From: Pseudomonadota bacterium
Lineage (GTDB): Bacteria > Pseudomonadota > Alphaproteobacteria > Rhizobiales > Xanthobacteraceae
NCBI GenBank assembly: GCA_023386885.1
Contig: JAEWIX010000005.1
Coordinates: 1-64,000 of the forward strand
DNA: 64,000 nt
Direction of reading: 5' to 3'
A program made the translations under genes and the position numbers. Shown here piece by piece: positions 8,444 through 16,662 of the stretch. The notes beneath the pieces are model-generated. The model did no database searches. It was not told the DNA's origin and saw nothing but the letters and a program-made list of their open reading frames with translations. Positions within the stretch are counted from its first letter, which is position 1. Each line of letters begins with the position of its first letter.

Positions 8444-9517
8444 ATGACACCATCCGACTATCCATGTCGCATGATCTTCAGATGCCTTATGTCACACCGC
8501 AAATTTGCCTGGGAAACGCTGTCGGATGAGGAACTGCTTGCGCGCCGCCTCAGCAGTTTGAAGGTCGGCGTGAAAGGCACCTGGCTCGAAGATTGTCTCG
8601 CAACTCTGCATGAAGAACTCGAAGAGCGGGGGATCCGGCTGCGACCGCACGCATGGATATCGAGCGAATGGTTCAGTCCGGCAAATACGCCCGGCATCGC
8701 CATTCCCTTCTACCTCACTCACCCCCGTCTGATGAAGATCGAGAGAAAAATGATGCTCGAGGTCGAGGGGGGCACCTGGTCCGAATGCATGGCAATTCTC
8801 CGTCATGAGGCGGGCCACACTGTGCAACATGCCTATCAGCTGCAACGCCGCAGACGTTGGCAGCAGTTGTTTGGCCTGTCCTCGAAACGATATCCGCGCT
8901 ATTACCGACCAAATCCGGCCAGCCGTCGGTATGTCCAGCATCTCCGACTTTGGTACGCGCAGAGCCACCCGGACGAAGATTTCGCTGAAACCTTCGCGGT
9001 GTGGCTGCGGCCGAGATCGAACTGGCGGACTCGCTATGCCGACTGGCCCGCGCTGAAGAAGCTCGAATATGTTGATGAATTAATGGGCGAGATTGCCGGC
9101 AAGCAGCCGCTCCTCGCGACGCGGGAGCGCGTCGAGCCCTTGATCGAACTCAGTCAAACGCTTGGCGAACACTACCAGAAAAAGCAGGCATTTTACGCTT
9201 TCGTACCGCCAAAGACCTATGATCGCGACCTTTCTCGGCTGTTCTCCGCCGATCCCCGGCACTCACGGAGGCAACCGGCATCGAGTTTCATCCGGCGGCA
9301 CCGTGCTTCTATCCGACAATTGGTCGCACGGTGGACCGGCGAGAACCAGCTGACGCTCGATTCGGTTCTGGATGACATGATCGCTCGCTGTCGCGAACTC
9401 AATCTTCGTGCTGTCGGTTCCGAACGGAAGCTCGTGATGGACTTCACCGTGTTGTTGACGGCCAAGACGATGCATGCACTGTTCGGCCCATCGCGACGAA
9501 AATGGATTGCGCTATGA
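8444..9517 (+). CDS. Putative zinc-binding metallopeptidase
   Basis: A 357-residue soluble protein with the zinc protease motif HEAGH (residues 121-125) and a downstream DEDFAETFAVW segment (177-187) whose glutamate is a likely third ligand. It belongs to a conserved bacterial family annotated only as putative zinc-binding metallopeptidase. Recognisable family blocks are the LSDEELLARRL start, RPHAWISSEWFSP and YAQSHPDEDFAE. The start could be the ATG at 8444 or, closer to homologues, 8489 (MSHRKFAW); neither has a clear ribosome site. It has no signal peptide. It overlaps the ATP-grasp gene by 4 bp (ATGA), so the two are co-translated. Substrate unknown. Confidence 0.78.
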   Translation: MTPSDYPCRMIFRCLMSHRKFAWETLSDEELLARRLSSLKVGVKGTWLEDCLATLHEELEERGIRLRPHAWISSEWFSPANTPGIAIPFYLTHPRLMKIERKMMLEVEGGTWSECMAILRHEAGHTVQHAYQLQRRRRWQQLFGLSSKRYPRYYRPNPASRRYVQHLRLWYAQSHPDEDFAETFAVWLRPRSNWRTRYADWPALKKLEYVDELMGEIAGKQPLLATRERVEPLIELSQTLGEHYQKKQAFYAFVPPKTYDRDLSRLFSADPRHSRRQPASSFIRRHRASIRQLVARWTGENQLTLDSVLDDMIARCRELNLRAVGSERKLVMDFTVLLTAKTMHALFGPSRRKWIAL

Positions 9518-10542
9518 GGCGCCTGCGTATCCTCGTTCTCATGCATCCGGACTTCGTGCCACCGGATTCGACCGACGGGTATACCGCGCAGGAAATCAAT
9601 AAGTGGAAAACAGAATACGACGTCGTAAGCACCTTACGCGCCGCGGGCCACGACGTTCATCCGCTCGGTGTGCAGGAAGAAATCAAACCGATACGCGACG
9701 AGATCGAGGGCTTCAAGCCGCATGTCGTATTCACTTTGCTGGAAGAATTTCACTATCAGACCGCGTACGACCAGCATATCGCGAGCTTTCTCGAACTGAT
9801 GAAAGTCCCTTATACGGGATGTAACCCACGCGGCCTGGTGCTGGCGCGCGGCAAGGATCTGTCGAAGACGCTGGTACACCATCGCCGAATCGCCGTCCCG
9901 GCTTTCGCCGTGTTTCCGATGCGCCGCAAAGTCAAACGACCGCCGCGCCTGACGCTGCCGCTGATCGTCAAGAGTCTGAACGAGGATGGGTCACACGGCA
10001 TCTCGCAGGCGTCTATTGTCGATTCCGACGAGAAGCTTGCGGAGCGGGTTGCCTTCATTCACGAACGCGTTGAAACCGCTGCCATCGCGGAGCAATTCAT
10101 CGAGGGGCGTGAACTTTATGTGAGCGTGCTCGGCAACAATCGACTGAAGGCTTTGCCAGTGTGGGAATTGAAGTTTGGCGCCATGGGCGGTGCCCATCGC
10201 ATCGCCACCGAGAAGGTTAAGCACGATACCAATTACCAGGAGCGCGTCGGAATTGCGGACGGACCAGCCGAAGACCTAACGCCGGAAGTGTCAGCCCGTA
10301 TTCAGCGGGCGGCGAAACGCATTTATCGAACGCTGGGGCTCGATGGATACGCGCGCATCGACTTTCGCCTTTCGTCCGATGGGACGCCATACTTCATTGA
10401 AGCGAATCCCAATCCCGAAATCGCAGAGAGCCAGGAGTTCGCTAAGGCAGCCCGGCACGACGGCATCGATTATCCGGATTTATTGCACCGTATCGTAACT
10501 CTGGGAATCAGGCGGGCCAAAGCCGGCGTCTCCGTGGGTTGA
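9514..10542 (+). CDS. ATP-grasp ligase, D-Ala-D-Ala ligase-like
   Basis: About 342 residues with the ATP-grasp fold of D-alanine-D-alanine ligases. Features are the N-terminal LVLMHPDFVPPDS, the central PLIVKSLNEDGSHGI glycine-rich ATP lid, EQFIEGRELYV, and the magnesium site RIDFR...FIEANPNPEI. It lacks the peptidoglycan ddl context and the N-terminal region differs. The ATG at 9514 overlaps the stop of the metallopeptidase gene (ATGA) and is preferred over an in-frame 9502. ATP-grasp enzymes join a carboxylate to an amine; partnership with a peptidase suggests peptide tailoring or a small peptide product, but nothing shows the substrate. Same two-gene arrangement is seen in many proteobacteria. 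Confidence 0.78.
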   Translation: MRRLRILVLMHPDFVPPDSTDGYTAQEINKWKTEYDVVSTLRAAGHDVHPLGVQEEIKPIRDEIEGFKPHVVFTLLEEFHYQTAYDQHIASFLELMKVPYTGCNPRGLVLARGKDLSKTLVHHRRIAVPAFAVFPMRRKVKRPPRLTLPLIVKSLNEDGSHGISQASIVDSDEKLAERVAFIHERVETAAIAEQFIEGRELYVSVLGNNRLKALPVWELKFGAMGGAHRIATEKVKHDTNYQERVGIADGPAEDLTPEVSARIQRAAKRIYRTLGLDGYARIDFRLSSDGTPYFIEANPNPEIAESQEFAKAARHDGIDYPDLLHRIVTLGIRRAKAGVSVG

Positions 10543-10766
10543 AAGACAACGCACGAACGAGCGATGCAAGTTCTGCCGTGAATCTTTGAGCGCGACACAC
10601 AAAAATCCGGCGTCCTGCCCCTAAAAACACTAGATAAAAATATACTCACGATATTAGACGTTCGCCGTGTCATCGCAACAACAATTGTTGTGTAACCCTT
10701 CAGTCCACCAGCAATTAGCCGCTTGAGCACACGTCGAACATCTAGTTGCGCACTGACGCATTTGCA

Positions 10767-10792
10767 GTGACAAGCACGCACCAGCTTGTCAC
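10767..10792. terminator. Hairpin between convergent genes
   Basis: A perfect 9-bp stem (GTGACAAGC 10767-10775 with GCTTGTCAC 10784-10792, 8-base loop) lies in the 300-bp gap between the ATP-grasp gene and the convergent livF-like gene. There is no T-tract, so terminator function is tentative. The rest of the gap (10543-10844) shows no gene. Confidence 0.4.
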
Positions 10793-10844
10793 GCAATTAT
10801 GCGCGCGACGAAATAATCGATGAGACGTATCAATCGATTTACCC

Positions 10845-11543
10845 CTAAAGGTATGACGCCTTCACGATCGGTGAGTTTCGCAGTTCCTCGCTGGTGCCGC
10901 GCAAAGTGACTTCACCGAGATCGAGAACACAGCCCGACGACGCCACATCGAGCGCGATCGCAGCGTTCTGTTCGATCAGCAGGACCGCCGTTCCTTCTGC
11001 ACTGATCCGGCGGATGATACCGAAAATTTCTTCAACGATGCGGGGTGCAAGCCCGAGCGACGGTTCATCGAGCAGCAAGAACTCGGGACGTCCCATCAAC
11101 GCTCGTGCAATCGCCAGCATCTGCTGCTCGCCGCCGGACAGCGTTCGTGCCGGCTGCGCGAGCCGTGCCCGAAGGCTTGGAAAGATATCGAGAAGCCGCT
11201 CGCTCTCGGCAGGGATATCGGCCGAACCGCGCCGCAGATAACCGCCGAGGCGCAAATTGTCCGCAACGCTGAGACTCAGAAACAGCTCGCGCTGTTCCGG
11301 CACCAGCGCGATGCCCGCTTTCAGCGCCCGATCCGGCGCGCTGTCGGACAGCGGCTTATCGTCCAACGTCACGGTCCCGGCAGCGCGCGGCAGCAATCCG
11401 ACGACCGCTTTCAGGAGCGTCGATTTGCCCGCCCCATTCGCGCCGAGCACGGTGACGATCGCACCACGAGGCACGTCGAGACTGACGCCGCGGAGCACCG
11501 TCTTGTTGCCGTAGCCGGCATGAAGGTCACGCACTGAAAGCAT
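10845..11543 (-). CDS. livF: Liv-type ABC transporter ATP-binding protein (LivF)
   Basis: A 232-residue ABC ATPase of the branched-chain amino-acid (HAAT) family. Walker A is GANGAGKST, the signature is LSGGEQQ, and Walker B is LLLDEPSLGLAP. Its size and the C-terminal RGTSEELRNSP tail are typical of LivF. Last gene of the 17.9 to 10.8-kb operon, overlapping livG by 17 bp. It powers uptake together with LivG at the inner face of the membrane. The operon's acyl-CoA genes suggest the cargo is a carboxylate or amino-acid-like compound rather than leucine itself. Confidence 0.88.
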   Translation of the reverse strand: MLSVRDLHAGYGNKTVLRGVSLDVPRGAIVTVLGANGAGKSTLLKAVVGLLPRAAGTVTLDDKPLSDSAPDRALKAGIALVPEQRELFLSLSVADNLRLGGYLRRGSADIPAESERLLDIFPSLRARLAQPARTLSGGEQQMLAIARALMGRPEFLLLDEPSLGLAPRIVEEIFGIIRRISAEGTAVLLIEQNAAIALDVASSGCVLDLGEVTLRGTSEELRNSPIVKASYL

Positions 11544-12315
11544 GAGCCGCTTTCTTTCCGAGATAGGCCTCGATCACTTCGGGTGACGCCCGCACCTCTT
11601 CCGGAACACCTTCCGCGATCTTGCGCCCGAAATTCAGCACGCTGATCCGATCCGAGATCGCCATCACCAGCGCCATGACATGATCGATGACCAGAATGGT
11701 CAGCCCGCGATTGGCGCGCAGGTCGAGCAGAACGCGGTTGAGCGCCTCAATTTCGGCGGCGCGCAGACCGGCCGCTGGCTCGTCGAGCAGCAGGAGTTTC
11801 GGTTGCGTCGCCAGCGCGCGCGCTATCTCCAGGCGGCGCTGCTTACCGAACGGCAACGCCGCGGCGGCGCTGTCCTGATCATCCGACAGACCGACCAGCG
11901 CAAGCAGTTCACGTGCCTCGTGCCGGGCTCCAGCTTCGCTTGCGCGCCAGTGGCCATCATGCAGCGCCGCGCTAATGCCGTTGCAGGCGTATCGGCGATC
12001 CAGTGCCACCACGACATTGTCCAGCGCCGTCATTTCCCCGAACAGTTCGGTATTCTGGAAGGTGCGCGCGATGCCCTGGCGCGTGATGAGATGCGGTGCA
12101 CGTCCGGAGAGATTTCCCCCCTCGAACATCACATCGCCTTCGCTTGCACGATAAAGTCCGGTCACCACGTTCAACAGCGTGCTTTTGCCGGCGCCGTTCG
12201 GCCCGATCACGGCGTGAATGGTTCCGCGAGCAACATCCAGCGAGACTTTGTCAAGCGCAACAAGGCCGCCGAACCTGACGGTCACTCCATCGACATGGAG
12301 AAGCCGCTCCGTCAT
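11527..12315 (-). CDS. livG: Liv-type ABC transporter ATP-binding protein (LivG)
   Basis: An ABC ATPase of 262 residues with Walker A GPNGAGKST and Walker B LLLLDEPAAGL. The insertion around residues 70-130 and the C-terminal VIDHVMALVMAISDRI block mark LivG rather than LivF. The signature motif region reads ALPFGKQRRLEIARAL, the LivG variant. The ATG at 12315 overlaps the livM stop (ATGA) and is preferred to an upstream in-frame start at 12336. It pairs with LivF at 10845-11543. Confidence 0.88.
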   Translation of the reverse strand: MTERLLHVDGVTVRFGGLVALDKVSLDVARGTIHAVIGPNGAGKSTLLNVVTGLYRASEGDVMFEGGNLSGRAPHLITRQGIARTFQNTELFGEMTALDNVVVALDRRYACNGISAALHDGHWRASEAGARHEARELLALVGLSDDQDSAAAALPFGKQRRLEIARALATQPKLLLLDEPAAGLRAAEIEALNRVLLDLRANRGLTILVIDHVMALVMAISDRISVLNFGRKIAEGVPEEVRASPEVIEAYLGKKAAHAFSA

Positions 12316-13265
12316 CGCCGCTCTCCACCTGGCCATGGCAGAGCCGCAACAATGCCCCTCGGCAATCGCAAACCTGCGAGACCTTCCGGCCGCAGAACAA
12401 TGAAGCCGAGCAGGAGAAGCGCGAACACCAACCCGAGGTAGGTCTGAAAGGCCTGCAGAAAATCAGGCAGCAGAACGAAGACGACGCTGCCGACCAACGC
12501 ACCGAGCGGCGACATCATCCCACCGACCACGGCCACCGCGAGGAAATAGACGCTCTGTGTAATTCCGAACTGCGCCGGGTCGAGATAGGTCGAGAGCGGT
12601 GCCAGCAAGCCGCCGCCAAAGGCACCAAGGAAACCGCTCGCGCCGAAAGCCGCCGCCTTGTAGTGCAGCACGTTCAATCCCATCAGTTCGGCGGCCGTCT
12701 CGCTCTGCCGGATCGCGGCGAGCGCACGCCCATAATGCGAATGATTGAGATGATGAACCGCGAGAAACAGCGCCGTCGTGGCGGGAACGATCACATAGTA
12801 GAGCTGGCCGCCGGTCGACAAGGTAAGCCCGAAGATCTCGAACGCCGGCACCGGCATCCCCGCCGCACCGCCCGTAACATTGTCGGAATAGATCAAAGCG
12901 ATCTGCACGATCGCCGTCACCGCCAGCGTCACCAGCGCCAAATAATGTCCCGACACGCGTAACGTCATCTGACCGAGCAGAAAGCCGACAACAAACGCAG
13001 CGACGGAGACGATCGGCACGCCGACCCACAGCGGAACGCCCCATCGCGCCGCCAGAATCGCCGAGCCATAGCCGCCAAGTGCAACGAACGCGGCCTGCGC
13101 CAGCGAAATCTGCCCGGCAAATCCGGTGACAACGACGAGACCGAGAACGACCAGCGCCGTCCCCGCCACCAGGCAGACCTGAAACAGATGAAATTCCGCA
13201 AGCGCGTACGGAGCAGTGAAGAAGGCTGCCATCGCGATCGCAACGATGAACGCGCGTCCCGCCAT
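12312..13265 (-). CDS. livM: Liv-type ABC transporter permease (LivM)
   Basis: A 317-residue integral membrane permease with eight to nine hydrophobic segments. It has the LivM family blocks GQISLAQAAFVALGGY, GHYLALVTLA and the coupling region AIRQSETAAELMGLN. A conserved C-terminal FVLRPEGLAGL ends the transmembrane part. It overlaps livG by 4 bp and is separated from livH by 5 bp, so translation is coupled. With LivH it forms the membrane channel. Confidence 0.88.
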   Translation of the reverse strand: MAGRAFIVAIAMAAFFTAPYALAEFHLFQVCLVAGTALVVLGLVVVTGFAGQISLAQAAFVALGGYGSAILAARWGVPLWVGVPIVSVAAFVVGFLLGQMTLRVSGHYLALVTLAVTAIVQIALIYSDNVTGGAAGMPVPAFEIFGLTLSTGGQLYYVIVPATTALFLAVHHLNHSHYGRALAAIRQSETAAELMGLNVLHYKAAAFGASGFLGAFGGGLLAPLSTYLDPAQFGITQSVYFLAVAVVGGMMSPLGALVGSVVFVLLPDFLQAFQTYLGLVFALLLLGFIVLRPEGLAGLRLPRGIVAALPWPGGERR

Positions 13266-13270
13266 GCCCG

Positions 13271-14137
13271 CTACACCTTCTTCATCGCAAGGACGCCGAG
13301 CAGCCCCTGCGGGCGCACCAGCACGACCGCGATCAGAATGCCGTAGCTGATCATGTCCTTCAACGCGCTCGACACATAGGTGCCCGCAAGCGCTTCCAGC
13401 ACGCCGAGAACAATACCGCCGATCACCGCGCCGGGCAGGCTATTGAATCCGCCAAGCACCGCGGCGGTGAAGCCCTTGATTCCAATCAATCCCATATCTG
13501 GCGACAGCGTCAGCAGAGGCGCAACCAGCACACCGGCTACGGTCGCGAGGACCGACGACAGTATCCAGATCGCCAGGAAGACCATCGACACCTGCACACC
13601 GATCAAGCTCGCACCGACCCGGTTGTCGCAAGCGGCCATGATCGCCTTGCCCTGAAAAGTTCGCTCGAATAGCAGAAACAACAACGCCAGCACGCCCAGG
13701 GAAACGCCGACGATCGCTAGATTGGCCGGCACGACCAAAACGCCGAACACCGAGATCGGCGCAGGCGACAACAAGAACGGAAACGGCCATGCGCTGGGGC
13801 CCATATAGGCCCGGACGAATTCACGCAGCACTGTGCCCATGGCAAGGCTCGCAATGATCTGCGCCAGCAGCGAGGCATTGCGCAGCGGCCACATCAAGCC
13901 GCCATAGATCAACGCGCCGAGCAGCACCGACGCGACCAGCGCGACAACGACAGCCGGCCAGAATGGCAACCCGATCAACGCCTGCGCAATCAGCACGAGA
14001 TAGGCGCCGAACGTGACCTGATCGCCGTAGCCAAAATGCACCACGCCGGTTCCCTTGTAGATCAAGACGAAGCCGAGCGCGATCAATGCGTAAACCGCGC
14101 CGGCCGTGATCGAGCTGACAAGAACCTGAGCGAGCAT
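13271..14137 (-). CDS. livH: Liv-type ABC transporter permease (LivH)
   Basis: A permease of 288 residues. The GAVYALIALGFVLIYKGTGVVHFGYGDQVTFGAY N-terminus (seen as several shorter conserved blocks) and the C-terminal LVRPQGLLG are LivH hallmarks. The ATG at 14137 is preferred because GAGG lies 8 bases upstream and it starts directly with the hydrophobic region; an in-frame start at 14158 would overlap the RidA gene. It sits 7 bp after ridA in the operon. Confidence 0.88.
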   Translation of the reverse strand: MLAQVLVSSITAGAVYALIALGFVLIYKGTGVVHFGYGDQVTFGAYLVLIAQALIGLPFWPAVVVALVASVLLGALIYGGLMWPLRNASLLAQIIASLAMGTVLREFVRAYMGPSAWPFPFLLSPAPISVFGVLVVPANLAIVGVSLGVLALLFLLFERTFQGKAIMAACDNRVGASLIGVQVSMVFLAIWILSSVLATVAGVLVAPLLTLSPDMGLIGIKGFTAAVLGGFNSLPGAVIGGIVLGVLEALAGTYVSSALKDMISYGILIAVVLVRPQGLLGVLAMKKV

Positions 14138-14144
14138 GGCGACC

Positions 14145-14534
14145 TCAGAGCGAGGCAATCCCCTTGATTTCGATCAATGCATCCGGCCGCACCAGCCCCT
14201 TGACGACAACACCGGTGGCCGCGGGCCACGGCGGGCCCTTGAACAATTCGCGCCGCAACTGCGATGTCTTCTTGTATTCGTCGAGCGACAGCACGTAGTC
14301 GGTCGTCTCCACGATGTTGGCGAGACTGCCCCCGGCATGCTCCAGCACTCGTGCGAATTTCTCGAAGATGCGGCGCGTCTGCGCGACGATGTCACCGGGG
14401 CCGACGATATTGCCTGCATCGTCGGTGGCGGTAGTGCCTGACAGGAAAATCAGATTGCCCACCCGCACCGCCGGCGAGAAAGTAAATTTCTCGGGCCATT
14501 TGTCGCCCGGTAGAATCGGTTGATAGATCGGCAT
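14145..14534 (-). CDS. RidA family enamine/imine deaminase
   Basis: A 129-residue single-domain RidA (YjgF/YER057c/UK114) protein. The family arginine lies in the C-terminal VRPDALIEIKGIA block and the VGNLIFLSGTTATD segment forms the core. RidA proteins hydrolyse reactive 2-aminoacrylate-type enamines or imines. The ATG at 14534 follows AAGGAG at good spacing. Its placement between livH and an acyl-CoA synthetase suggests a nitrogenous substrate whose breakdown gives an enamine or imine. It differs clearly from the RutC-type paralogue at 21370-21753. Confidence 0.85.
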   Translation of the reverse strand: MPIYQPILPGDKWPEKFTFSPAVRVGNLIFLSGTTATDDAGNIVGPGDIVAQTRRIFEKFARVLEHAGGSLANIVETTDYVLSLDEYKKTSQLRRELFKGPPWPAATGVVVKGLVRPDALIEIKGIASL

Positions 14535-14546
14535 CACAAGCTCCTT

Positions 14547-16178
14547 TCAACTGCGCTGGCGCAGGGCGAAGCGCTGGATTTTCCCGGTTTCGGTTTTTGG
14601 TAGTGCATCGACATATTCGATCTCGCGCGGATACTGATGCCGGCCCACGCTGCTTTTCACCATGCTGACCAGTTCGTCGCTCAATGCGTCGCTCCCGGCA
14701 TATCCCTGACGCAGCACGATGAAGCTCTTGACGATCTGACCACGCAGCGCATCGGCCTTGCCGATCACCGCCGCTTCCGCAACGGCCGGATGCTTCAGCA
14801 GTGCGCTTTCTACCTCGAACGGCCCAATACGATATCCGGCGCTCTTGATCATGTCGTCGGCACGACCTTCGAACCAAAAGTAGCCATCGCCATCCCTGCG
14901 ACCGAGATCGCCGGTCACGATCCATCCGTGTTTTACCAGCGCGCGTGTGGCGTCGGTGTCGTTCCAGTAACAGAGCCAGTAGCGGCAATCCGGATTGGCT
15001 TTCTTGCCGATAAAGCCGGTTTCGCCAGGGGTGAGTTCACGCCCCTCCTCATCGACAATAGCCATGATGTAGCCGGGCGACGGTAGCCCCATCGACCCGG
15101 CCTTCACGTCCATGTCGAGGGCATTGTAGTTGCCGATCGGCAGCGCATATTCGGTCGCGCCGAAATGATCCATCGGCGTGAGATTCCACACCCGGCGGAA
15201 CGACTCGACGACTTTGGCATTCAAAGGTTCGCCGCAACTCGACATCGCATGAAGACGCAGCGCCGGCGTCCGCAGCACGGAATCGTCCAACGTCATCAGG
15301 CTGCGCAGCAAGGTCGGCGTCGTCGCAAGATTGGTGACGCCATAGCGCTCAAGCACGGAAAGACAAAGTTCGGCGGTTGGATTTTGCTCAACGGAGACAA
15401 CCGTTGCGCCGGCCGCGAGCGCGCCGAGATAGCAGATGAACCCATAACCCCAGCCGGGATCGCCCGTGGGCCACAACACATCGTCCTGCCTGAGGTCGAG
15501 TCCATAGATGATGTAAGGCCAAATCGCAGCGAGGAAATTGACCGCGATAGCTCCGCCTTTCGGCTGCCCCGTCGATCCCGACGTATAGATCAGCGCGGCC
15601 GGTTCTTCACGATTTCGCCGAACCGCAGCGAAGTCACGGCTTTCATTCGCCATCGCCGCGTCGAAGCTGATCGCGCCATCGGGCAATACCGCGTCGGAAC
15701 GGCCTGCAATAACTAACCTCGCCGTCGTTCCCGGCGGAACCTGTCCGAGCACGTCGTGATGCGTCACCAGCACGCGCGCCCCGCAATGCGTCAGACGGTA
15801 ATCGACGGCATCGGGGCCGAAACCGGTGAACACCGGAACGTAGATCGCACCGGCCTTAAGCGTCGCGATGATTGCGACGATCACTTCAGCGCCCCGCGGC
15901 ATCAGTCCCGCAACACGATCGCCCGGACCGACACCTAGTCGCCGCAAGACATTCGCGAAGCGATTGCTCGCTTCGGACAGTTCCCGATAGGAGAACTTCC
16001 GATCGGTGCCGTCTCGGCCAACGACAATCAATGCCATTCGATCGCTATCGGCGTGCCGATCGACGATCGAATGGCCGAGCGAGACTGCATCGCCCTCGCC
16101 CCAATCCAGTGAATTGCGGATCTGCTTCCAGTCGAACGACTGAACGGCATTCAGATAGTTTTGACGTTCAGACGGCAT
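14547..16178 (-). CDS. AMP-forming acyl-CoA synthetase
   Basis: About 543 residues of the ANL adenylating superfamily. Conserved motifs are YTSGSTGQPKGG (P-loop, motif A3), GATEYALP (A5), GWIVTGDLGRRDGDGYFWFEGRADDMIKSAGYRIGP region (A7-A8), and the catalytic lysine in PKTETGKIQR (A10). It most resembles the medium-chain or benzoate/acetate-like acyl-CoA synthetases. It would activate the carboxylate imported by the linked transporter for beta-oxidation by the MaoC gene upstream. ATG at 16178 gives an 11-bp overlap with maoC. An in-frame TTG at 16196 lacks a ribosome site. Substrate unknown. Confidence 0.85.
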   Translation of the reverse strand: MPSERQNYLNAVQSFDWKQIRNSLDWGEGDAVSLGHSIVDRHADSDRMALIVVGRDGTDRKFSYRELSEASNRFANVLRRLGVGPGDRVAGLMPRGAEVIVAIIATLKAGAIYVPVFTGFGPDAVDYRLTHCGARVLVTHHDVLGQVPPGTTARLVIAGRSDAVLPDGAISFDAAMANESRDFAAVRRNREEPAALIYTSGSTGQPKGGAIAVNFLAAIWPYIIYGLDLRQDDVLWPTGDPGWGYGFICYLGALAAGATVVSVEQNPTAELCLSVLERYGVTNLATTPTLLRSLMTLDDSVLRTPALRLHAMSSCGEPLNAKVVESFRRVWNLTPMDHFGATEYALPIGNYNALDMDVKAGSMGLPSPGYIMAIVDEEGRELTPGETGFIGKKANPDCRYWLCYWNDTDATRALVKHGWIVTGDLGRRDGDGYFWFEGRADDMIKSAGYRIGPFEVESALLKHPAVAEAAVIGKADALRGQIVKSFIVLRQGYAGSDALSDELVSMVKSSVGRHQYPREIEYVDALPKTETGKIQRFALRQRS

Positions 16179-16662
16179 TTTGGTGTTCCGGAGCAAACCC
16201 GTTCGCGGGTCGGCACAGCAGCAGATAGGTGTGATGGCCCTCCAGCACGGTTTCGTCGTGGCTGTTGACGAGCCGAATGTTGAAACGCACCACAGCCGTA
16301 TCGCGCCCCTCCAGGCGCTTCACCGATGCAACTTCGAATCGGCTGGTCAAAGTGTCGCCAACGAACACCGGCTTCAGAAACCGCGCGCCCTGTTCCATGA
16401 ATGCGACCATCGCATCCTCGAGTTGGCGCGACATCGGCGTCGCACCGAGCGCCGTCATCGACATCACCAGAAGACCATGCGCCAGCCGTTTGCCGAAGCG
16501 GGTCTTCGCGGCATAGGCATCGTCGTAATGAATCGGATGATCGTCCCCGGTCATCTGCGCAAAAGCATTGAACTGGGGATCGGCAACTTCACGGGGGGGG
16601 CCGGAGAAGGTTTGCCCCACCGTGAAATCGTCGGCGAACAGTTGCGGTTCGGCTCGCGTCAC
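16168..16662 (-). CDS. MaoC family (R)-hydratase/dehydratase
   Basis: A 164-residue single hot-dog domain of the MaoC family. The hydratase-2 motif region is visible as FAQMTGDDHPIHYDDAYA, with the Asp/His pair that activates water on 2-enoyl-CoA, and GLLVMSM follows. It fits an enoyl-CoA hydratase acting after the neighbouring CoA synthetase. It begins 4 bp inside the end of the binding-protein gene. An eight-G run (from about 16583) lies within the coding region and is a place where sequencing frameshifts could occur, but the frame is intact. Confidence 0.83.
   Translation of the reverse strand: MTRAEPQLFADDFTVGQTFSGPPREVADPQFNAFAQMTGDDHPIHYDDAYAAKTRFGKRLAHGLLVMSMTALGATPMSRQLEDAMVAFMEQGARFLKPVFVGDTLTSRFEVASVKRLEGRDTAVVRFNIRLVNSHDETVLEGHHTYLLLCRPANGFAPEHQNAV

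Noticed and set aside
8057..10542. An integrated element inserted at the tRNA-Val
   Set aside because: No integrase, no repeat of the tRNA 3' end and no phage-like genes were found nearby; kept only as a question in the findings.
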